Source: Hippasteria phrygiana (Eukaryota; Echinodermata; Asteroidea; Valvatida; Goniasteridae). From it: a stretch of 64,000 bases of DNA. Position 1 is the stretch's first letter; each line of letters opens with the position of its first letter. The notes beneath the pieces were generated by a model. It did not search any database and was not told the origin of the DNA. It was given only the letters and a program-made list of their open reading frames with translations. Location of the stretch: positions 1,364,001-1,428,000 of the forward strand of contig JAZGUH010000331.1 of the NCBI GenBank assembly GCA_037893225.1, given 5' to 3'. Of the stretch, positions 46,056 to 56,249 are shown one piece after another. The position numbers were made by a program, and so were the translations under genes.

Positions 46056-46535
46056 GACTATCGAAATAACAAACTAAACACAAGAATACAAACTCTACAA
46101 TCTTTATTCAAGAATACTTAGCAAATGTACGGCAGACGTAGACGTAAACTGCGTGTATAACGCCACTGAAAAAATTTCACGTCCTACGCTGATCAGCGCT
46201 AAGAGAAAAGAGGAAGCTAACATGGCGGGTGTGCCGCGGGGCATGGTAGGAAGGCTATTGTGTGAAATCTTAGCGAGTGTATTGCGCCCTCTAGGGAAAT
46301 ATGCATTGGTAGTGGCTCTACGGGTAAGATGAGCGCTGTAGACTTGGGTGGGATCCCTGGCTATACGGCATTCTGGGTTTATGACTTCTGACTAGCGCCC
46401 ACCCGAACAAAGATACTGACAATTTGGGAGACCGCCAACATAGGGCAAGATAGCTCAGTTGGTAGAGCGCCGGTGCGGTAACCCGGAGGTCGCAGGTTCG
46501 AATCCCGCTCCTGCCAGTTTCTTTGTTCACTTTGA

Positions 46536-46850
46536 AAATGTATTCAAATTTACCTACTCAGTTTCCCTTGTGGATTGTTTGACGAATTATAAGTGAAAAA
46601 GTCGTATCCTCATTGAGTGATCCCCACAATGTCGCTTCCCAGGTTGTATCGTAAAATTGGGTGTGATCCCTGGCTATACGGCATTCTGGGTTTATGACTT
46701 CTGACTAGCGCCCACCCGAACAAAGATACTGACAATTTGGGAGACCGCCAATATAGGGCAAGATAGATCAGTTGGTATAGAGCGCCGGTGCGGTAACCCG
46801 GAGGTCGTAGTTTCGAATCCCGCTCCTGCCAGTTTCTTTGTTCACTTTGA
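46536..46850 (+). mobile_element. tRNA-Thr-like repeat, tandem second copy
   Basis: Follows the split copy directly with a ~312-bp period. Contains the uninterrupted DIRS target sequence near 46650-46665. Its tRNA-like A-box is altered (AGATCAGTTGGTATAGAG) and its B-box reads GTTTCGAATCC, so it is more decayed than copy one. Confidence 0.88.
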
Positions 46851-47009
46851 AAACTTTTTATTTTTGTTCATTAGCCTACTTTGCCGGAAACTTTTTGCCA
46901 CAGTTAAAACAAGTTTTGCATATTCTGATCACAACTGTCCTTCGAATGATAACTGCCAGAATCTCTACACATTATGTAGGAATCCTTTAACTGTTGAATA
47001 GATATATAT

Positions 47010-47055
47010 TCCCCTGATGAGGGTCGGCGCATACTGACAGAAACATCGAAATTAT
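47010..47055 (+). ncRNA. Hammerhead-like motif (Penelope-associated type), weak
   Basis: CTGATGAG, then GGTCGGCGCATACTGAC (short stem II), then AGAAAC, as in hammerhead cores. A hairpin GAATA-GATATA-TATTC precedes it. Penelope-like elements are known to carry hammerheads with this core, but stem III pairs poorly here and no Penelope ORF is adjacent. It may be a decayed remnant. Confidence 0.3.
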
Positions 47056-47099
47056 AACCCTGGGTTTTTCTAAAAACCACTGACACTTTTTTCTTTTTA

Positions 47100-50000
47100 G
47101 TTACTTATTCAATAGGGTATAGGCCTATATCCATAAATTCCCTCTATTGCAGAAACGGACCTGCACCTTCTAAACTTTCCCTTTTCCAGACATGGTACCT
47201 TATATAAATTCAAACTAATTTGAATTGAAATAAAAACATCGCATTTGCTAATTTTCAAATGAGAGCATGCAATTTTACATTTTAAGCCTATTTTATAACT
47301 TGACCTCAAAAGACCTTTGACTTCAGTCTGCGACCTTTCACATCACCATCGTATGACGGTTAACTGTTAACACAATGCACCTTTGACCAAGTTCGATTGC
47401 AATTGGACTTAAACTTTGCAAAATGAGACATTTTTTACATGTTCAGCCCATTTTACAACTTGACCTCAGATGACCTTTGACCTCATTAACATATGAAGGT
47501 TCCCATGTGACATGTATAACCCACGTTTGGTTCCAATTGGATTTCAACTTTTCAAATGACACCAAATAAGAGCAAATAAATTGACCTAAAACTTTAACAT
47601 ATGGTCACACGAAGAAAATACGGTCACACGGACAGAACTGGTAAGTGCCCCCCCCTAAAAAAAAAAAAACACCAAACATTCTTTTAGGCGACACAAAAAG
47701 CAGTCCCCCCCCTCCAAAAAAAGAAAAAATTAAATCCCTGCAGAAGCCTAAACCTACAGTTGATTTCATATAATACTCAAAGTGTGGGCAACAAAGACAT
47801 TGCTAATCATACTATTTATCATGACTACAAATCCATCATATACATACTTGAGTGATAATTGCTCAGGACAGTTTAATGAAATGAACTATTTTATTATGAC
47901 TTTGCAGTGACTGAATCGTATTTGAATGCGATGAAATATTTACGAAAACTATTTCAAAATATGTTGCTTATATGAAATTGTTGTGGATTCCTGTGGTAAT
48001 TCTTGTTCTACAGATTAGACAAAACACATTCATCCACAGTTGAAGGTTGTGTCCCTTTCCTAATTCTGTCACTTTAATTTAACCATTCAGGCAATACATG
48101 AAGACTAAGTTTTATGAAATAAAATGGCAATTCTTCCATGTTGACAATTTGTTATATTTGACTCGTCAGCAAACTGCAGTTACCGGTTTCAGTGAACAAT
48201 TCAACATTCACAACCAAAATGAAGTAAAGTTTGAGACATGAACACCAAATCCTTGGCCTTCAACTTTGGTAAGATGATGAACAAGGAGGCAAAAATAGAT
48301 CAGTGTCATGAAGAACCATACATAAACTTTCATATACAGTTGATGGTTCAAATGTGCTATTAAACACATTGTACCATGGAAGTGTTTCGCCTCAGGTTTA
48401 AATAATATAAATCAAATATTCAATGAAACTTTCCAAAGTCTCTTGCTAAACAGTTCTCAAAATTAAATTGTACTCACTGTATCTACCCATTAACTACGAA
48501 AACTTACTTTACCTTGGGTCAATCTAAAACAGACTGGGTAAAATTTTGCGTCATTTAAGAAACTGAAAATGTGTTCAAAGGGCCTAGAGCCCTGTGAGGT
48601 ATTTTTTCACTGAAATCATAGAGTTTGGCTTTGTATTCAATTTACCATTTCTTCAACCTTTTTATCATTCTGATTTCACGACCATAATATCAATATTTTG
48701 GATTTTATGCCAATAGAAATGTGTGTCATCTCAGTCAAAAGCTTCAGCTTGTAGTCAATCAGGGTATGAATGTTGCTCAGATTGGTTTTTTCCCATCAGT
48801 GATTAGTTTTGTGTATTTAACTAATAAGTGAAACAAATATGTACACAAACTTCATCAGTGTGTTAATTATTGGCTTTTTTACTTGTACTTGCTATTTTAT
48901 AAAGAGTGCCTAAATGATATCACAGCAACATCACACTGGTATCTGAGGAAACAGCAAGGGCATTTAAAACTAAAGCTTTTTAAAAGAGCTTTTTTTTATT
49001 GCCAGTAAACATATGACAACCTATAATGTTCACAAATTCTGAGGTAATGATACAAGTAAACAATGCTTTTACATTGATTTTCACCTGTATATCCCACATG
49101 GTCTATATAATTCTAATATGTAACTGTAAACATTTTTCAATTTTTTCTCAACCATTTGAGAACATTTTCATGTTGAAATTTATCTGTAATTTTTGCACAT
49201 TCTTTAATCCACACATTTTGTTCAATCACATAATGCATTCATACTTGCTTTAGTTTCTTTTGTCTCAAGACAAAAGTGTAAATACAAGAGTGCACAATAT
49301 ACATAGCATCCCCATCTATACTTAAGTTATGGATAATCATACAAGAAGTAATTAACATGTATGCTTAGCTTACTTATGCTCATCTTGAATCATATTTTAT
49401 TTTCCATCCAATCCAATCAGTGATTTTACTTACTGAACATGCAATCATGGAAGGGTTGTAGAAAAATTAATGGCATGAAACATTACCATTGAGAATTACA
49501 AGTCCACAAATGTTTGAATGTGACAAATGTTTTAGCTTTACTGAGCTGTGGCAACTTTAAAAAAAAGTTTTGTTTTATCATGATGTGTTCGCCACCCCCA
49601 TCATTTGGAGGGAGTGGGGAGAATTATTAACTGTTTCCATGCCTCCACTTAAAACAAAATTGCCACATGTTGGACTTCAATAGACAATCCGTTATCACAG
49701 AAAATCACCAAAACAGTGCCAAGAATGCAGCACAGAGTGTTTAGAATCCAAAACTTTCTCACATTTGCAAGTCTTGATTTACTTAACATTAATTTAACTA
49801 ACATGCAACAAGATTCTGACCTTGCTGCTGAAGCAATCATGCACATTACATGATGAAGTAGGAAGTTCCCATTGAAAATGTCATTCTTTGCAAAGCTTTT
49901 GTGCAGTTTGTTTGGTTGTTGGATTGGTTGGTGGCTGGTCAGCAATATTAAAAACAAAACTTCATTTCAAACAAAATTATTTTCATTGCCAAATATGTCT

Positions 50001-50450
50001 ATGCAGGGCTTGAAAAGACAATACAGAGTATCTAGAATCCAAATGTTTCAAGGCTCTGGCCCCACACCATAATAGCTTTGTGCTTCTGTTCAGTTCTGCA
50101 CAACTCCAGCAGTATGCAACAATACATGTAGTTGTAATAAAGTCCACCAGCAATTAGCAGACATACCTATAGTGGTGTACTTTGTTTAACCATGTACACA
50201 GCATCCTCTATTCCAGAAATCTCCAGTCAACCTCCCCTTTGTTGTAATATTTGACTAGCATCACTGGTACCCCAACTTTTAAGCAGGGACCAATGCTCAT
50301 TATATATATATCTTGAAAAGTATCCATTTGAGAGATGCAAAAAAAGCTGAAGCTGTAAACATTACAAGCATAATTTAAAAAAAGAATATACTGCATTATT
50401 GTGAAGAATTTTATCACTACAAACATAAATTTCAAAAATGGTAAATTCCA
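47100..50450. other. AT-rich single-copy-looking DNA, no gene seen
   Basis: No TIR pair, transposase word, conserved reading frame or RNA gene is recognised over 3.3 kb. 47320-47540 repeats CTTTGACCTCA..TGACCTTTGAC-type words. It could include 3' UTR or regulatory DNA of a neighbouring gene, but nothing in the sequence proves it. Confidence 0.5.
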
Positions 50451-50559
50451 TGGTTAACAATGTGAATCATATTACAGGATTTCAGGATAGTACACAATAT
50501 CATTGGTTTGATGCATCTTTGGTAAGTAACGTATTATGTAAATGTATACACTTTACAGA

Positions 50560-50860
50560 GGATGTTGATTGCTGAGAATTCTGTCATTTTGTAGTTTTAT
50601 GTAGATTAGGTATATTACAATAAAACAGACAATTATTTCTGCCATGAAATAATAAAACAATTACTTTTGAGAGCTGTTTTTATCAAGTCATTTCCAGCCC
50701 GCTAGTGCCATTTGTCTAAAAGTCGTCACTGGGGGCAGCAAACAAATCTGACACCAGAAGACAGGTTCATTGTGTCTAGCACGAGGCACAAAAGGGGACT
50801 CCATCTTATGACATTAGATTTGTGTGCTGCCCCCAATGACGACTTTAGACAAATTGCAAT
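50560..50860. repeat. Fold-back repeat (relative of 63110-63262)
   Basis: GTCGTCACTGGGGGCAGCA (50722) pairs with TGCTGCCCCCAATGACGAC (50827), and GTGTCTAGCACGAGGCAC lies at the turn. The left flank (GAGGATGTTGATTGCTGAG) recurs at 63110, next to another hairpin. Confidence 0.65.
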
Positions 50861-50957
50861 AGGACCACTGTTCATGGTAGTGCCAATTGCTTGGCTGCAC
50901 AGCCCTATTCTTGGTATACTAGCACGCCATCAACAACAGCCGGAGGCAAGGGGTTAA

Positions 50958-51173
50958 CCACTTGCGTACGGATGATGCCATAGGGTGCAAAAAACCAAAC
51001 AGTGCCACCAGGCCGGATGACGCCAATGGCCGCTGTTTGTGCAGTTTCAATCCATTGTTGGATTATTGTGTATGTCATGCTTGACTGCACAAACACATTG
51101 TAGCAGTTAAATTTGGCTGCCAGAACCGCTGCAACACCCCGACGTCTCCCGTAAAATAACCGTGCTCAAGGGG
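50958..51173. mobile_element. piggyBac-like miniature element 1 of an inverted pair
   Basis: TTAA at 50954-50957 and 51174-51177; starts CCACTTGCGTACGG, ends CGTGCTCAAGGGG. The interior matches 4652-4931 (CAGTGCCACCAGGCCGGATG). Confidence 0.88.
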
Positions 51174-51177
51174 TTAA

Positions 51178-51311
51178 CCCCTTGAGTCAAGCATAACATA
51201 CACAATAATCCAACAATGGATTGAAACTGCACAAACAGCGGCAAATGGCATCATCCGGCCTGGTGGCACTCTTTTTTTTGGCGCCATATGGCGCCTTCCG
51301 TACGCAAAGGG
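51178..51311. mobile_element. piggyBac-like miniature element 2, inverted, sharing one TTAA
   Basis: Starts CCCCTTGAGTCAAG and ends CGTACGCAAAGG, the reverse of element 1, with TTAA at 51312-51315. It shares TTAA 51174-51177 with element 1. Internally deleted (134 bp). Confidence 0.85.
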
Positions 51312-51631
51312 TTAAGCTATGCCTCTTTATGCCTATTTTACATGGCACAATAAATCCGGTGTAACACTGTTGGCATGAAATGCATACATGTTAAAGGGTC
51401 ACTGAAATAGAAAAACAATGTTGGTCTTAATAAATGTGTTTGTTACTAAAAAACAACATTGTTGTTGTTTTTTGTCTTAATTGTGATTTGTTTGGCTCAT
51501 TTACGCGAATTTTCTACCACTTTTCGAGACCCCCCCCCCCCCCCACTTTATCCGTTCGAAAATTGCAAAAGGATGATGTAATGCATCACGTGACCCTGTG
51601 ACGTCACTACTTGACACGTAAAATGCAGGCT

Positions 51632-51895
51632 GTCGGCCATGTGTGTCGTTGCAGGATTCAGTAATACACCTGAAGAAGTTGTACATTCCCCAAAGACAAG
51701 GGATTGTGGAAAATTTGGGCCTCAAAAGTCCGGCTGAATTAACAGAGCAAACTGGGATGTGTTGCGCCGTCGCAATAACCAGCGTTATACATGTATATGT
51801 AGTGATCATTTCACTGCAAACAACTTCTACTCCCAGTTTGGGATTTCGAAGGGGGTAATACTAAGGCTAAAAGAAAATATTCCAGCAAAAAGATT
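51632..51895 (+). pseudogene. THAP-domain-like remnant
   Basis: One frame reads MCVVAGFSNTPEEVVHSPK before a stop (CGKFGPQKSG*). The shifted continuation has INRANWDVLRRRNNQRYTC, ICSDHFTANNFYSQFG and LRLKENIPAKR. 'C.VAGC.NTPE', 'W......', 'CSDHF....F' and 'L...AVP' is the THAP zinc-binding layout. The second Cys appears as Phe and a stop interrupts, so it is broken. THAP domains occur in P-element-type transposases and host proteins; the source here is unclear. Confidence 0.55.
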
Positions 51896-51967
51896 CTTCC
51901 TGTGCTGCTGCCTGGGAACTTTGATTGGGAAATTATAAAATGTAAAATTTGTCAACTTGCCTTCCTT

Positions 51968-52085
51968 AATAGAGTACCGAAGTCTGACGTCAGTTGCCAC
52001 GGCAATGGTTCCAAACACATGCAGTTTAGAAGGTATTCTGGTTCCAAACATTGCATTGATTGACGTCATCACTTCGGTACTCTAT
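51968..52085. repeat. Palindromic element with TGACGTCA arms
   Basis: TAGAGTACCGAAGTCTGACG pairs with CGTCATCACTTCGGTACTCT ~115 bp away, with GGTTCCAAACA repeated in the loop. A miniature element or a stable hairpin. Confidence 0.7.
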
Positions 52086-52127
52086 ACTGCCTTTGCTCTT
52101 TACAAAATCTAAAAATAAAATCACTTT

Positions 52128-52250
52128 TCAGTGCACAATTGTGTCATCAGCTTCAAATGCAGGTTCTGGTTGATTTGCAACCCTTCGAAGTCTCTTCAGG
52201 CACTCATTCAGATTGGCGGCTGGTATGGTGTCTAGGTTCTTCAATGTAGA
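52128..52250 (-). CDS. Possible terminal coding exon of an unknown gene
   Basis: The minus strand has a good acceptor (CTGTTTACCACAG) followed by 40 codons to a TGA: STLKNLDTIPAANLNECLKR, then LRRVANQPEPAFEADDTIVH. Composition looks coding, but I recognise no family, find no matching upstream exon in the window and see no AATAAA close by. It could equally be a relic from a transposon. Confidence 0.3.
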   Translation of the reverse strand, partial: STLKNLDTIPAANLNECLKRLRRVANQPEPAFEADDTIVH

Positions 52251-52715
52251 CTGTGGTAAACAGCAACAAAATTGAAACAAATAAGATACAGGTTGGTAAT
52301 GAGACTTTTTTCTTTGGGTAAAAACAACCTCTGCCTGTTAAAATGACCAACTGCTGCACTTGAACAATTAAAATGATCAGCCTCAGCATTTTTAGACTAG
52401 TTAGTCTAGAAAAACTAAAAATTATACTAACGCAGACACATTTTTTTCATGTTCTCACTTCCCAGCATAGCTGGAAATGTTCTTGCAGAAGGTTCATGTG
52501 GGAATACTGCCACAAGATTGGCTGAAAATACACAACAAAATCCTTAACCCTTGCTCTATGAGTGTTGTTTATTGCGAGTCAGTGGTACATGCCAATGCAC
52601 TCCATTCTTTGCTTTACCAGCCAATTGATTTCAAAGCTCCTACTGGAGTGCATTGGAGGGCATTTCTGCTCATTTGTAAAGGCAATAAATTTAAGGGGTT
52701 AAGGTGTATGCTTCA

Positions 52716-53944
52716 GCCGTGTTTCCATTGGACTTATTTTTGTCAATCTACCATGACTTTTCTTTAGAATGACAAAATTAAGTCCAATGGAAACACGCGG
52801 TAAACTAATGTCCCTGTCGACTTACCGTGACCTTGATGTAAAACAACCAGACCAAAAGTGGTCACTGAAGATATCCGCGCAGGCGCGGAAATTCAACAGG
52901 GATGATAAAAAGTCCAATGGAAACAGACCCTCCATGTAGAACTACCGCGACCACGCGGAAACAACTGTGTAAACAATGCAACTTCCTGTATCGTATCACT
53001 ACACAGTGATTATCGCTAGCGTGTGCGCGAAAATGGTGGTATGATTCCCCGACTCCTGTTTACCTGTGATTACATGTACATGTGTACAGTGCAGTTGCGC
53101 TAGTTTGCAGCGGATCGAGCTGATGACTGTGATCAGCCACATACATGCATGCAACAGCTATAGGTTTTTCAAGTTGTTTGTTCGCTGCTTGAAACATGGC
53201 AGATTTGATCAATTTTGTGAGAGATATAATTGGGTTAGATGTCAGTGAAAATGTTGGGGAAGGCAGAGAAGAATTTCGAGGAGAACTGCCTCAATCTCGA
53301 GGCCATAAATGCGGCAGTTAAACACCATCCCTTCGAAACCGTGTTCGCGAGACCCCCAAATCGCGATCAGCCCAACAGTTTTTGTGTGGTCCCAGTTCTT
53401 CTTTCTCTTGAAACTACCACCAATTGGGTCGGCTTTCTTCTTTCTTTTTTCGAGGAGGCATTGGAACTCAGCGGTACATTTGACCACGATGCCATATTTT
53501 CTACACTAGACTAGACTGATCTCTTTTTCTCGAAGCGAGCGCGTCGGTATGTGTACATGTATGGTAGCTGACTATTTTTTTCTTTTTTCGAGGAGGCATT
53601 GGAACTGAGCGGTACATTTGACGACGATGCCATATTTTCTACAATCGACTGGACTGATCTCTTTTTGTCGAAGCGAGCACTTCGGTATGTGTACATGTAT
53701 GGTAGCTGACTATACAATGTAATTTAGCGCACGAACAATTACGCTAGGTCACAACGTCTATCCCGTTTAGGTCAAAGGTGATTGTGCACTGTGCCCGCAA
53801 CGTGTGACATTCTGCCAGCCTCGCAAGGCGAATAAACGTCCTGTCGAGGTTATAAAAGTCTAAATGGAAACGTGGTAGAATTACGCTAAGGCATGTGGCC
53901 GCAAGTTTCCGCGAGGCCGTGGAAAAAAAGTCTAATGGAGACAC
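52716..53944. mobile_element. TIR element, inverted copy of the 22632 family
   Basis: Left GCCGTGTTTCCATTGGACTT, right AAAGTCTAATGGAGACACAAC. The right half matches the complement of 22632-22830 (GGCTGGCAGAATGTCACACG type). The left 85 bp (52716-52800) also has both ends facing, like a solo miniature element. A ~110-bp internal segment (TTTCGAGGAGGCATTGGAAC) is duplicated at 53447 and 53586. Confidence 0.75.
53242..53720 (-). pseudogene. Myb/SANT-like remnant inside the 52716 element
   Basis: The minus strand reads KRKKNWDHTKTVGLIAIWGS, then a run to IYGLEIEAVLLEIL. 'W...ET..LI.IWG' is the start of Myb/SANT-like DNA-binding proteins that accompany PIF/Harbinger transposases. The upstream Ser/Lys-rich part is duplicated. 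No full ORF remains. Confidence 0.5.
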
Positions 53945-54266
53945 AACTTTTTAATAGTTTGCTTACATGTATTTACAATTGCCATTGTATTTATTATTAG
54001 TAACTTTTTATAATGTTAAATATCAATTTGAATTATTATAACATATAACATACAATTACTTAACATTACATAATATCAATGTTGGTGAGGCTATATAAGA
54101 CCTGCAAAAAGGCAGGCTTGCTCATGGTCCATCACAAGATCCCCTTTCTGTGAAGTTAGCAGTCTAGCTTGAAGGGTCCTGAGCTAGAGATATTTGAGAG
54201 CCTTGTGAGCAAAATGAGTGGAGAAAGTTAAGTAAAATTTATTATATGGACGCTTTGAATATTTTT

Positions 54267-56100
54267 GGCTTTTCCGAAATCCTTCGGAAAAGGCTTTGTT
54301 TTTGTTCTGATTTTTTTTTTTTTCTTCTTCTTCTTTTAGTTCTGACCAAAATCCCATAGACTTTGTACACGAATTTTGTCGGCGGCACTTTAGGTCTTAA
54401 AAAACCTCAGAACCTAACCAAACTTACATCAAACATAGACCCTAAGCTGAAATTGTATGTCGTAGAGTGACGTCATGATGACGTCATCACGTGTCACGTG
54501 ACGTCATCCTAAATGTGCGTTTTTCAAGGGCCCATATCTAGAGAACGGTATATCCAATTTCCTTCAAACCTGGTATGTTGGTAGGCTAGCTCGTGTTATA
54601 GATGAAAATTGACGTGACGTCATGATGACGTCATCATGCGATTTTATAGTAATTTTTAAGTTTTTGAACTTTAAAGTTTCTTAAAGCCATATCTCACCAA
54701 CAGAACATGCTAAATTCAAAATTCTTTTTGTAATAGCTCTGTTAGCTCCTATATTCTTTCACATAAATGTGAAAAATGTGTGACGTCATCATGACGTCAT
54801 CAAAAATATGCTTTTTTGAAACACATATAAGGGTAGGGACGATCGTCATAAAAATTAGTGTGCAGGTAGATAATGCTACTAGGATGTTAAATCCGAGGTG
54901 ACGTCATGATGACGTCATCGGCTGATTTTCTATGAATTTTTAGTTCTATCCCAAATCCCATAGACTTTGTACACGAATTTTGTACGGGACACTTTGGTCA
55001 CTAAACAACATCAGATCTTAATCAAACTTAACACAAACAGGGACCCTAAGCTGAAAATGTATGCCAAAACGTGACGTCATGATGACGTCATCACGTGTCA
55101 TGTGACGTCATCTTAAAGGTGCATTTTTCAAGGGCCCATATCTAGAGAACGGTACGTCCGATTGCCTTCAAACCAGGTATGTTAGCTCGTGTTATAGATG
55201 AAAATTGAGGTGACGTCATGATGACGTCATCATACTATTTTACAGTAATATTAAAGTTGTTGAACTTCAAAGTTTCCTCAAGCCATATCTCATCAACAGA
55301 ACACGCTAAATTCAAAATTCTTTTTGTAATAGCTTTGTTTGCTTATATATTCTTTCACATAAATGTGAAAAATGTGTGACGTCATCATGACGCCATCAAA
55401 AATATGTTTTTTTTAAACACATATAAGGGTAGGTCCGATCGTCATAAAAATTACTGTGCAGGTAGATAGTGCTACTAGCATGTAAAATCCGAGGTGACGT
55501 CATGATGACGTCATCGGCTGATTTTCTATGAATTTTCAGTTCTATCCCAAATCCCATAGACTTTGTACACGAATTTTGTCGGCGGCACTTTAGGTCTTAA
55601 AAAACCTCAGATCTTAACCAAACTTACCTCAAACATAGACCCTAAGCTGAAATTGTATGTCGAAGAGTGACGTCATGATGACATCATCACGTGTCACGTG
55701 ACGTCATCTTAAAGGTGCGTTTTTCAAGGGCCCATATCTAGAGAACGGTAGGTCCGATTGCCTTCAAACCTTGTATGTTGCTAGTGTATCTCGTGTTATA
55801 GATGAAAATTGAGGTGCCATCATGATAACGTCATCAACTGATTTTCTATGAATTTTTAAATATTTAACATATTATTATATATTACTGTCATTGATCAGAT
55901 TGACTCCAATCTCGACACAGGCCAACACCATGTATAAGTACTATCCTTATAATGTCATCATAGGTCAAGTAATATAAACTTAAAGGTCAACTTTCAAGTA
56001 AGAAATCTAGATCATGAAATAATCTCAGATCTTAGAAAACTCAGCGAAAACAAAACCCTTAACAACTTTAATGCTGATTAAAAAAAAAACAGGAAAAGCC
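54267..56100. repeat. ~600-bp tandem array dense in TGACGTCA
   Basis: Units start at about 54340, 54944 and 55540 with CCCATAGACTTTGTACACGA; the third is truncated near 55860. I count about 19 exact TGACGTCA octamers, mostly as TGACGTCATGATGACGTCAT pairs. GGCTTTTCC at 54267 and GGAAAAGCC at 56092 are inverted and may mark the ends; a similar terminus (GGCTTTCCGAAATATTTCAG) is at 60208. No protein. Confidence 0.85.
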
Positions 56101-56249
56101 ATGCGTCTGTTGACCTCAACAGACGCTTAACCTCTAGTTTCCTATTTACAAATGTATGCATTTTCTCTCCGCCGAGTAATATTTCACTATATTTCATTTA
56201 CAAACATAATGTCCAAAGTATAAAATCAATTGTACCTTTTTCCTTTTAC

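Larger units (their letters stand above)
40274..46344 (-). mobile_element. DIRS-like tyrosine-recombinase retrotransposon, structurally complete
   Basis: 6.07 kb element read on the minus strand: 5' inverted terminal repeat (46344 to ~46200), gag-like ORF, RT-RNase H ORF, overlapping tyrosine recombinase ORF, internal complementary region (about 40487-40610), 3' inverted terminal repeat (about 40440 to 40274). The ITRs share ~150 bp inverted (GAGCCACTACCAATGCATAT through CCATGTTAGCTTCCTC) but differ at the extreme ends. The internal region equals the complement of both ends joined, the DIRS hallmark. No target duplication. All ORFs are open, so it is young and may have moved recently. Confidence 0.93.
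40180..46535 (+). mobile_element. tRNA-Thr-like repeat, split by the DIRS element
   Basis: The left part (about 40180-40273) ends in CAGGTTGTATCGTAAAAT. The right part resumes at 46345 with TGGGTGGGATCCCTGGC and runs through the tRNA-like segment (about 46443-46517). The adjacent copy at 46536-46850 has these two pieces contiguous (GTAAAATTGGGTGTGATCC), proving the DIRS insertion point. The tRNA-like A-box TAGCTCAGTTGGTAGAG and B-box GGTTCGAATCC are intact. Confidence 0.9.

Noticed and set aside
44077..46077. Plus-strand frames of 70-150 codons across the gag region
   Set aside because: Antisense shadows of the GC-rich gag ORF without recognisable domains.
46443..46833. Functional tRNA-Thr genes
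   Set aside because: Acceptor mismatch, non-canonical anticodon loop (C instead of T at position 33) and membership in a dispersed repeat argue for tRNA-derived repeat sequence.
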